Below are positions 36,307-44,412 of a stretch of DNA of 64,000 bases, piece by piece (position 1 is the stretch's first letter; each line of letters opens with the position of its first letter). Source of the stretch: Methylobacterium adhaesivum (GTDB lineage: Bacteria > Pseudomonadota > Alphaproteobacteria > Rhizobiales > Beijerinckiaceae); the NCBI RefSeq assembly GCF_022179065.1, contig NZ_BPQD01000014.1:1-64000 (forward strand), in the 5' to 3' direction. Position numbers and translations under genes: made by a program. Under the pieces are notes generated by a model, which was not told the DNA's origin, searched no databases, and was given only the letters and a program-made list of their open reading frames with translations.

Positions 36307-39300
36307 ATGAACTTGATCAAAGCCTTTTTCGGCGATCGCTCCGGTCTCGATCGTGAGCCCTCGTCCGACTACGATCTCCTGGCGCGCAGCGGCCTGTTCG
36401 ACGCCACCTACTACCTTCGCGAGAATCCCGATGTGGCGGAGGCCAAGGCCGATCCCATCGTCCATTATCTCACCGTCGGGTTCCTCGAAGGACGCGAGCC
36501 GTCCGCGTTCTTCGACGGGACGGGCTATCGTGAGGGAGACGTCGCGATCAAGGCGTCTGGCATCAACCCCCTCGTCCACTGGCTTCGTGACGGCGCCGCC
36601 GAGGGCCGGGCCGCCCCCTTGCGACGGGCCGGGCCGGCCACGTCGGATCAGGTCAAGTCCGATTATGCGCTCGTGGCCCGCAGCGGCCTGTTCGACATCC
36701 GCTACTATCTCGCCAACAATCCGGATGTCGCGGCCTCGGGCGAGGATCCGATCGTCCACTACCTGCAGTTCGGCTATCTCGACGGGCGCGCGCCCTCGGC
36801 CTTTTTCGATGGCAACGCCTACCGGGACCGCAACGCGGATGTCCGCGAGGCCCGGCTCAATCCCCTGGTGCATTGGCTCCGGCTCGGCAGTGCCGAAGGG
36901 CGCATGCCTCCGGTCCGCGACGGCGTCGCGGAGCCGGGCACGGACTATGCCCTCGTGGCGCGCAGCGGTTTGTTCGACGAGGCCTACTACCTCAGGTCCA
37001 ATCCGGACGTCGCCGAGAGCGGTCTCGATCCGATCGTCCATTACCTCACCAGCGGGTTCCGGGAAGGACGGGAGCCAGCGGCCTTCTTCGACGGGAAAAC
37101 CTATGCGCAGCGGTATCCCGACGTCGGGACGGCCGGACAGGCGCCCCTGGTCCATTGGATGCGGGTGGGGAAGGCCGAGGGGCGCCGCGCGCCGATCCGC
37201 GACGCCGCCGCGACAACGGCCGGCACCGATTACGATCTGGTCGCTCGAAGCGGGCTGTTCGATCCAGCTTACTATCTGCGCGCCAACCCGGAGGTCGCCG
37301 CCGCCGGTCTCGATCCGATCTCGCATTACCTCCAGACGGGTCATGCGTCGGGCCGGCAGCCCTCGGAATTCTTTGACGGCGCGGCTTACCTCGCGAGCCA
37401 TTCCGAGGTTGCAGCCGCCGGTCTCAACCCCCTCGTGCATTGGCTCCGGGTCGGTGCGGAGGAGGGCCGCCCGGCACCCGTCGCCACGAGGAATCGCCGC
37501 GACGGCACCGATTACGATCTCGTCGCCCGCAGCGGCTGGTTCGATCCGGCCTACTACTTGCGCCAGAATCCAGATGTCGCCGAGGCCGGCCTCGACCCGA
37601 TCTCGCATTATCTCACGGGTGGGTTTCGCGAGGGCCGGGAGCCCTCCGCCTTCTTCGACGGCCGGGGCTACGGGGTGCGCTACCCCGATGTGCTGCTTGC
37701 CGACATCCCCCCGCTGGTTCACTGGCTGCGGGTCGGTCTCCGCGAGGATCGGGAGGCGCCATTCCGTCCCGATGCGGAGCGCAAGACGGGATTGCGCTCG
37801 GATTACGAGGTCGTTACTCAAAGCGGCCTGTTCGATCCGGCCTTCTATCTTCGGGAGAACCCGGACGTCGCCGAAGCCGGCCTCGATCCGGTGTCGCACT
37901 ACCTCGCGGGCGGGTTTCGTGAGGGCCGGGAGCCCTCCGCCTTCTTCGACGGGCGCGGCTATCGAGCCCGCTATCCCGACGTGGTGGTGGCCGACATCGC
38001 GCCCCTGCTGCATTGGTTGCGGTTTGGCCTCGGCGAGAATCGGGAGGCTCCCATCCGTCGCGACGCGGGGGGCGAGATCGGCCCCGGCTCGGATTACGGG
38101 GATGTGGCGGCAAGCGGCCTGTTCGACCGGGCCTTCTACCTGCGCGACAATCCCGACGTCGCCGAGGCCGGCATCGATCCGGTGGTGCATTACCTCACGG
38201 CGGGATTTCGCGAAGGGCGTGAGCCAGCGGCGTTCTTTGATGGGCGGGGCTATCGGGCCCGGTATCCCGACGTGGTTCTGGCTGACATCGCGCCGCTCCT
38301 CCATTGGTTGCGGGTCGGTCTCTCCGAGGGGCGAGAGGCTCCGTTCCACATCGATGCGGAGGCCGAGGCGCGGCGTCACTCGGATTACGCGGTCGCCGCG
38401 CAGAGCGGCCTGTTCGACCGGGCCTACTACCTACGCGAGAACGCCGATGTGGCTGCGGCCGGTCTCGATCCGGTCGCGCATTACGTCACCTCCGGTTTCC
38501 GGGAGGGGCGCGAACCCTCGGAATTCTTCGATGGGCGCGCCTATCACGCCCGCTATCCGGACGCGGCTGACACCGCGCCGCTAGTCCACTGGATGCGGAC
38601 CGGCCTTGCCGAGGGACGCCGACCGCCGATCCGGGGCGCCGTGCCGCCGGGAACTGGCATCGACTCGGACTACGAACTCGTCGCGCGCAGCGGCCTGTTC
38701 GATGTCGGCTACTACCTCCGGACCTATCCGGACGTTGCCGCCGACGGGATGGATCCCATCGCGCATTACCTGAGCAGCGGACACCTGCAGGAGCGGGAGC
38801 CGTCGCTGTTCTTCCACGGGCAGACCTATCTTGAGCGCTATCCCGATGTGCGGGCGAGCGCCATCAATCCCCTCGTGCATTGGCTGCGCACCGGCACGCT
38901 GGAGGGACGCGAGGCCCCGCTGAACACCCTCGGGATCAAGCGGAAACTGACGTTGCGCGACCTGTGCGAGCCGGTCCGGACCGAGGCCACGCCGGGGTTC
39001 GACGATCCCGCCTTCCGCCTGAGCGTGGTCACGCCGTCCTTCAACACCGAACCCGCTCATCTGCAGGAGCTGTTCCAGACGCTACTGAACCAAACCTACG
39101 CCGGCTGGCGCTGGATCATCGTCGATAACGGATCGGAGCGTCCCGATACCCTGCACGCCCTCCGTCGAATTGCTGCCGCCGATGAACGCGTCAGCGTCAC
39201 GTTCGCCGAGCGCAATCTCGGCATTGCCGGGGGGACGAACCACGCCATCGCGCAGGCCGACGGCACCCACGTGGCCCTCGTCGATCATGACGACCTTCTG

Positions 39301-42114
39301 CCCCGGACGGTCTTCGAGGAAATCTGGAAGGCTGTTCGGGTCAATCACGATGCTGATCTGATCTATACCGATGAGTGCAAGATCTCCGACGATGGCGAGC
39401 TCTATGACGTGGTTCTGAAGCCGGGCTGGTCGCCGGCTTTGTTGGAAAACACGATGTATCTCTCGCATCTGACCGTTTACCGACGGGAGTTCATGGCGCG
39501 AGTCGGTGCCTTCCGTCCCGAATTCGACGGAACCCAGGATTACGACTACAGTCTTCGGGCTTCGCGGCATGTCGCAAAGGCGATCCATGTTCCGGTGATC
39601 GGCTACGTCTGGCGTGCGTCGCCGTCCTCGACGGCGACGTCAATGACAACGAAGTCCTACAGTGTCGGCCGTCAGGAAACTTCGCTGATCGAATTCGCGC
39701 GCGACCGTGATCCCGCGGCGTCCGTCTCGCCCGGCTTCGGCGATGGGTTCTGGCGCACGCACTACACGCTGCCGGAGACCCCGCCCCTCCTCTCCTACGT
39801 CATCCCCACGGGGGCCGGCTCGCGGGTGGTGCGCGAGCGGCGCATCAACCTCATTTTGAACTGCATCGACAGCTTCGAGAGCAAGGATTTCTATCCGAAC
39901 CGCGAATACGTCATCGTTCACAATGGTGACCTCTCGGAGGAACAGCAGGCGCGCTTGGCGGAGATTCCGGGCATCCGCCTCGTGCATTACGAGGATCGGT
40001 CCCTCAACATCGCGCGCAAGCTCAACATCGGAGTCGCGGCGGCAGAGGGCGAGTTGGTCTGCCTGCTCAACGACGACGTCGAGGCCATAACGTCCCGAGG
40101 CGGCGAGGAACTCGTCGCCTTCCTGCTCGCTCATGCCGATGTCGGGATGATCGGTCCGCTTTGCCTGTTCGAGAATGGCACCGTGCAGCACAACGGGGTG
40201 ATCCTCCTCGAACAAGGCCCGTCCCATGCCGGGCTGTTCGTCGCCCCGAGCCATGCGGGGGCGACGGGCAACCTGCTGCAATGTCGTCGCGAGGTGTTCG
40301 GTGTCACCGGGGCCATGGCGATCGTACGCCGCGCCGATTACCAAGCGCTTGGCGGCTTCGATGAGCGCTTCCCGCTCAACTACAACGATGTCGATTTCTG
40401 CCTGCGCCTGCGCGAATCCGGCCGCACCTGCGTCGTGGATCCCGGGGTGCGGGTCTACCATTACGAGAGCGCCTCGAAGACCGGCACCTATCGTTGCGAG
40501 AAGGAAGCGCTCTACGCGCGCTGGCCGGGCTTGCGCGATCCCTACTTCAACCAGGGCTTCGACCAGCGCGATCCCACCTACCGCGTCCTCCTGCGGCCCG
40601 AACGCGCGCCGGTCGAGACGGATCCGGCCGCTTTCGAGAATTGGCTCGACCGCCACATCGCCTGGCGCATCCGCAACTATCCGGCCCCCGGCACGATCCG
40701 TTTCTCCCTCTGCGTCCCGGTCTACGATCAACCGGCGGCGTTCCTGGAAGAAATGCTACAATCGTGTCTGCTGCAGACCTACGAGAATCGTGAGATCGTC
40801 ATCGTGGATGACGGCTCGACCCGGCAGGACACCCTCACGTGGCTCGCCAAGGTCGAGGCATCGGGCCACGCCCGGGTGATCCGGCACGAGAAAAATGTTG
40901 GCATCGCCGGCGCGAACCGTACGTGGCTCGCGGCCGCCGAGGGGGATGTTCTCGTTCCCCTCGACGCTGACGATTATCTAACCATCGATGCCCTGCAGGT
41001 CATGGCGCATTGGATCGAGCGGTATCCCGACGGACGGGTGTTCTACTCGGACGAATTCAAGTCTGACCCGTCCTCCATCAAGGCGAGTCCGTTCTTCAAG
41101 CCGGCTTTCGACCCGTTCCTATCAACGAATTGCTGTTTTGAAACGCACCTGATGGCGTGGCGCCGCGATCTCCTCCTTGAGATCGATGCCTATGGCGACG
41201 ACCGGGCGACGTGGTGTCATGACTGGGACGCCATCGGCCGGGCCTGGGCGGCGGGGTATGAGCCTGTCCATGTCCCGGAACTGCTCTATGCGTGGCGGAT
41301 CAACCCGGGCTCCACGGCCTCCGCCGAGACCGGCGACAAGCCGGCAGCGCTGGCGTCGCAGAAATTCGTGCTCGATCGGCTCGTCTCGGCGCGTGGACGG
41401 GCTGACGCTGTCTGCGTCCGGCCCAACGAGGCCGGCCAGAACACCGGGATGTGGTCCCTGCGGCCGCGTCGCGCGCTCGAAGGCGTGATGTCGTTGCGCG
41501 CCGAGGATGCTTGGCGCGATGGCGGCGCGGCCCTGCGCGCCGCCGCAGACAACGGCGCGGAATGGATTTTTCTTCGGGCGGGTGACGCGTCCAGTGAGGC
41601 CGATCTCAGTGAACTCTCCGCCCTCCCCGCCTGGGACGACCGGGTGGACGTGGTGTCGGGACTCCTGACGGATGCCGGCGGTACCACGCTCAAGTGGTCG
41701 GGGGCCTTCTTCTGCCCCGATGGCACCGTCCTCGACCCGTATCTCGGGCGGGCCTTCGCCGATTCGTATCACGGCCAGATCCATACGCAGCGCTGCGTCG
41801 ACGTGGCAGCCCCCACCAACGTCCTGATCCGAACGGGTGCGCTGCGGCGGGTGCTTCGGGACGAAGCCGGTCCCCTGACCTCGGATCGCCTCATGATCCT
41901 ACTGGGGCTCGATGCCGTTCGTGGGGGGCGCCTCGTCGCGGTCACGCCGTATCTGAGAGCCGTTTGGGTGGCGGCGCCGGGTCTCACCCTTCCCCTCGAC
42001 CGGGAAGGCATCCTCAACGAGGCCAAACCAGAGCTGCTCGCCAGCCGCTGGTACGATGGGCGTCTGAGTTCGGACCGTCCCTACGGGATCGAGCCTCGGC
42101 GCTGGGGGCGTTGA
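36307..42114 (+). CDS. Giant glycosyltransferase with nine tandem repeats and three GT2 domains
   Basis: Protein of 1,935 residues from ATG 36307 (MNLIKAFFGDRSGLDREPSS). Residues ~20-876 are nine ~95-residue repeats. The first GT-A domain (~906-1130) shows VVTPSFNTEP and ALVDHDDLLP. The second (~1162-1400) shows SYVIPTGAGSR, CLLNDDVEA and the acceptor-side NYNDVDFCLRLRESG. The third (~1466-1690) shows CVPVYDQPAAF, VIVDDGSTRQD and VPLDADDYL, followed by WRRDLLLE and CHDWDAIGRA. The DxD-like motifs are present, so the family reaction is transfer of a sugar from a nucleotide sugar. No signal peptide or membrane helix is visible, so it is probably cytosolic. Position after flgE-flgK-flgL suggests flagellar or surface glycan work; the acceptor is unknown. 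Confidence 0.9.
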   Translation: MNLIKAFFGDRSGLDREPSSDYDLLARSGLFDATYYLRENPDVAEAKADPIVHYLTVGFLEGREPSAFFDGTGYREGDVAIKASGINPLVHWLRDGAAEGRAAPLRRAGPATSDQVKSDYALVARSGLFDIRYYLANNPDVAASGEDPIVHYLQFGYLDGRAPSAFFDGNAYRDRNADVREARLNPLVHWLRLGSAEGRMPPVRDGVAEPGTDYALVARSGLFDEAYYLRSNPDVAESGLDPIVHYLTSGFREGREPAAFFDGKTYAQRYPDVGTAGQAPLVHWMRVGKAEGRRAPIRDAAATTAGTDYDLVARSGLFDPAYYLRANPEVAAAGLDPISHYLQTGHASGRQPSEFFDGAAYLASHSEVAAAGLNPLVHWLRVGAEEGRPAPVATRNRRDGTDYDLVARSGWFDPAYYLRQNPDVAEAGLDPISHYLTGGFREGREPSAFFDGRGYGVRYPDVLLADIPPLVHWLRVGLREDREAPFRPDAERKTGLRSDYEVVTQSGLFDPAFYLRENPDVAEAGLDPVSHYLAGGFREGREPSAFFDGRGYRARYPDVVVADIAPLLHWLRFGLGENREAPIRRDAGGEIGPGSDYGDVAASGLFDRAFYLRDNPDVAEAGIDPVVHYLTAGFREGREPAAFFDGRGYRARYPDVVLADIAPLLHWLRVGLSEGREAPFHIDAEAEARRHSDYAVAAQSGLFDRAYYLRENADVAAAGLDPVAHYVTSGFREGREPSEFFDGRAYHARYPDAADTAPLVHWMRTGLAEGRRPPIRGAVPPGTGIDSDYELVARSGLFDVGYYLRTYPDVAADGMDPIAHYLSSGHLQEREPSLFFHGQTYLERYPDVRASAINPLVHWLRTGTLEGREAPLNTLGIKRKLTLRDLCEPVRTEATPGFDDPAFRLSVVTPSFNTEPAHLQELFQTLLNQTYAGWRWIIVDNGSERPDTLHALRRIAAADERVSVTFAERNLGIAGGTNHAIAQADGTHVALVDHDDLLPRTVFEEIWKAVRVNHDADLIYTDECKISDDGELYDVVLKPGWSPALLENTMYLSHLTVYRREFMARVGAFRPEFDGTQDYDYSLRASRHVAKAIHVPVIGYVWRASPSSTATSMTTKSYSVGRQETSLIEFARDRDPAASVSPGFGDGFWRTHYTLPETPPLLSYVIPTGAGSRVVRERRINLILNCIDSFESKDFYPNREYVIVHNGDLSEEQQARLAEIPGIRLVHYEDRSLNIARKLNIGVAAAEGELVCLLNDDVEAITSRGGEELVAFLLAHADVGMIGPLCLFENGTVQHNGVILLEQGPSHAGLFVAPSHAGATGNLLQCRREVFGVTGAMAIVRRADYQALGGFDERFPLNYNDVDFCLRLRESGRTCVVDPGVRVYHYESASKTGTYRCEKEALYARWPGLRDPYFNQGFDQRDPTYRVLLRPERAPVETDPAAFENWLDRHIAWRIRNYPAPGTIRFSLCVPVYDQPAAFLEEMLQSCLLQTYENREIVIVDDGSTRQDTLTWLAKVEASGHARVIRHEKNVGIAGANRTWLAAAEGDVLVPLDADDYLTIDALQVMAHWIERYPDGRVFYSDEFKSDPSSIKASPFFKPAFDPFLSTNCCFETHLMAWRRDLLLEIDAYGDDRATWCHDWDAIGRAWAAGYEPVHVPELLYAWRINPGSTASAETGDKPAALASQKFVLDRLVSARGRADAVCVRPNEAGQNTGMWSLRPRRALEGVMSLRAEDAWRDGGAALRAAADNGAEWIFLRAGDASSEADLSELSALPAWDDRVDVVSGLLTDAGGTTLKWSGAFFCPDGTVLDPYLGRAFADSYHGQIHTQRCVDVAAPTNVLIRTGALRRVLRDEAGPLTSDRLMILLGLDAVRGGRLVAVTPYLRAVWVAAPGLTLPLDREGILNEAKPELLASRWYDGRLSSDRPYGIEPRRWGR
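36364..38930 (+). repeat. Nine ~285-bp tandem repeats
   Basis: Each unit encodes two related ~47-residue halves: SDYxLVARSGLFDxxYYLR then NPDVAxAGxDPIxHYL with GFREGREPSA, and FFDGRxYxxRYPDV then PLVHWLRxGxxEGR. That makes 18 half-units. Repeats 5 to 8 are the closest in DNA. Similar YYLxxNPDV/HYLxxGxxEGR units accompany glycosyltransferases in other bacteria; their role is not established as far as I know. Confidence 0.88.
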
Positions 42115-42141
42115 GGCGTCCCGGCGCCCCTGGCCTGGGCG

Positions 42142-42342
42142 GTGACCGTAGCGGCCTTCGCCTGCGCGCTCCTCGGTCCCACGGCGCTCGGATCCGTTCT
42201 AACAGGGCGCCTCCTCATGACCGGGGTCCTGGTGGCGTCCGGCTGGATCGTGCTGAGCCGCGTCGATACGCTTTCGGTCTTGGCTGAGGATTTCGCCCGC
42301 TTGCCCCGACGGGCGGAGCTGTGCCGAACCGTCACGCTTTAA
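42142..42342 (+). CDS. Possible small membrane protein
   Basis: A 66-residue frame from GTG 42142 with hydrophobic stretches (AAFACALLGPTALGSVL, LLMTGVLVASGWIVLS) and a charged end. In another frame just downstream, SRLLHALGVGAMVFVVWAVEAR (42374-42441) also looks like a membrane or signal segment, so this may be a decayed gene rather than two genes. Weak evidence. Confidence 0.3.
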   Translation: MTVAAFACALLGPTALGSVLTGRLLMTGVLVASGWIVLSRVDTLSVLAEDFARLPRRAELCRTVTL

Positions 42343-43016
42343 CCTGAAACGCTGGCCCTCACCTCCATCGTGACGTCGCGACTGCTGCATGCGCTCGGGG
42401 TGGGCGCGATGGTGTTCGTGGTGTGGGCCGTTGAAGCCAGGGGGGCGCGTGAACGATGCCCGCCTTCGGGAAGGACTACGAAGAACCGCCGCCGATGATG
42501 GCCAGTGGCAGACGCCCTCGACCACCGTGTGTTGCGGCCGGCGCGACGGTTGGCCGGCCCCGGTGGGGCTTGGAAGCAGGGGAGCGAGCCTCCGATCCTT
42601 CCCCGATCCTTCCGGTCTTCCGCAGTGTGCGGGGAGGAGGGAGCAGGGCGGCCTCCGGCATCCGGGGCGCCATCACCGCCGGTTTCGCACGCATCGACCG
42701 GTTTTATATGGGAGGCGCGCGGTTGTGCCGGCGGCGCGTTTTCAAAGGCCCACATGGCACAGTCCGATCGGCCTTCAGCCCCCTCCCGGTGTCCCATCAC
42801 CCTCCCGGCCATAACCTGCGTTATGGGATGACAGATGAGGTATGGAAGTCTTCTGACAATTTTGCGAAGTATAGCTCTCAGATACTGAGGCCTTCGGATT
42901 AAGTACGTTTTCGGACGTTGATTTTCTTCTGTGTTCAAGCGCGATGTGGGAGAATAACGTAAGGCCTGTTTAAGTATTTTGACGCGTGCTGGCCGGGTTC
43001 GCTCTGTGAGTTCAAC
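42343..43016 (+). other. Intergenic region before the P450
   Basis: About 670 bases. The last ~150 bases are AT-rich and probably hold the P450 promoter. The rest has overlapping open frames on both strands, none with a recognisable motif. Confidence 0.4.
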
Positions 43017-44411
43017 GTGTCGACATCGGTTTCGAAATTGCGTGTCCGCGTTGGTCGATCGTCGGCCGACGATCTCCTGCGCGATGCCCGCGACCTGCCG
43101 ACCGTGCTCCTCACCATGCTGCGCAGCATGGTCGATGCCTGGCCCGACGAAGTCTACGCGGAGCGGATCGTCGAGACGAAGCTGCTGGGGCAGCGCACGC
43201 ATTTTGTCGTCGATCCCGCCCTGATCCGCACACTCCTCGTGGACGAGGCGGCCTCCCTCGAACGCGAGGCGTTCATGGCCCGAGCCCTGGCGCCAGCCCT
43301 TGGGCGTGGCCTGCTGACCTCCGACGGCCCGCTCTGGCGCAGTCAACGCCGCACCACGGCGCCGGTGTTCCGCCCGGATCACATCCGCACGTTCGTGCCG
43401 GGAATGGTCGCCGCCGCCGAGGCCACGCGGGAGCGATGGCTCAGGCGGCCGAAGGAGGCCCCGGCCGTTGACCTCGCGCAGGAGATGATGCGCACGGCCT
43501 TCGACATCATCATCACGACCATGACTTCCGGCGAGGCGGGGCTCGATGCCCCGCGCTTCGCGGCCGCCATGGAGGATTACCTCGGCCAGACCAACTGGAA
43601 GATGGCCTACGTCATGCTGGGCCTACCGGCCTGGCTGCCGCACCCCGGGGCGCGGCGGGGTGCCGCCGCCGCCCGGGCGTTGCGGGCTGCCGTCACCGGG
43701 CTCATCGCCGCGCGGCGGACGAGGAGCGGAGCCGAGCAGGATCTCCTGGGGCTGCTCCTGGCCGCTCGCCACCCCGAGACCGACCGGGCGATGCCGGACG
43801 ACCAGCTCGTCGACAACCTTCTCACCTTCGTGGCGGCCGGTCACGAGACAACGGCCCTGGCCCTGACCTGGACCTTCCGGCTGCTCGCCGACCATCCCGC
43901 CGTAGAACACCGGGTGCTCGCGGAGATCGCGGCCGCCGGCTCCGACGTCGCCCGCGCGCCGGATCTCGCGGAGCGTCTCCCTTACGCGCGGCAAGTCCTC
44001 ATGGAAGCGATGCGCCTCTTTCCCCCGGCCCCCCTCATGGTGCGGCGCACGACGCGGGCGATCCGGCTTGGGGATACGCCGATCCCGGCGGGACGATCCG
44101 TGCACGTGCCCATCTACGCCCTGCACCGGCATCGCCGGCTCTGGGATCGACCGGACGCATTCGATCCGGATCGGTTCGATCCGGCCCGGCACGCGGCCCG
44201 CGACCGCCACGCCTATCTTCCGTTCGGCGCCGGCCCCCGGGTGTGCATCGGCATGGGAATGGCGATGACCGAGTGCCTCATCGTGCTCACAACCCTGCTC
44301 CCCGCCTTCCGCCTGCGTCCCGCCGCGCCGACGATGCCACCGGCCCAGTTCCGCATCACCCTGCGTCCGCAGGGGGGCATGCCGATGCACCTCGCACGCC
44401 GGGTCGGCTAG
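43017..44411 (+). CDS. Cytochrome P450
   Basis: Haem-thiolate monooxygenase of 464 residues from GTG 43017. Seen are the I-helix oxygen-binding motif AAGHETT (H276, E277, T278), the ExxR in MEAMRLFPPAP, the PERF-equivalent DPDRFDP, and the haem loop FGAGPRVCIG with ligand C410. No N-terminal membrane anchor, so it is soluble. The spacing is that of the bacterial CYP102-reductase-lacking class, which needs separate ferredoxin partners; none is encoded here. The overall look (DGPLWRSQRR, FRPDHI) resembles the fatty-acid or terpenoid-type alphaproteobacterial P450s, but the substrate cannot be deduced. Confidence 0.93.
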   Translation: MSTSVSKLRVRVGRSSADDLLRDARDLPTVLLTMLRSMVDAWPDEVYAERIVETKLLGQRTHFVVDPALIRTLLVDEAASLEREAFMARALAPALGRGLLTSDGPLWRSQRRTTAPVFRPDHIRTFVPGMVAAAEATRERWLRRPKEAPAVDLAQEMMRTAFDIIITTMTSGEAGLDAPRFAAAMEDYLGQTNWKMAYVMLGLPAWLPHPGARRGAAAARALRAAVTGLIAARRTRSGAEQDLLGLLLAARHPETDRAMPDDQLVDNLLTFVAAGHETTALALTWTFRLLADHPAVEHRVLAEIAAAGSDVARAPDLAERLPYARQVLMEAMRLFPPAPLMVRRTTRAIRLGDTPIPAGRSVHVPIYALHRHRRLWDRPDAFDPDRFDPARHAARDRHAYLPFGAGPRVCIGMGMAMTECLIVLTTLLPAFRLRPAAPTMPPAQFRITLRPQGGMPMHLARRVG

Positions 44412-44412
44412 C

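Noticed and set aside
43017-44411. P450 considered as part of a biosynthetic gene cluster
   Set aside because: No ferredoxin, ferredoxin reductase, terpene synthase, PKS or NRPS gene lies nearby; the only co-oriented partner is a c-di-GMP enzyme.
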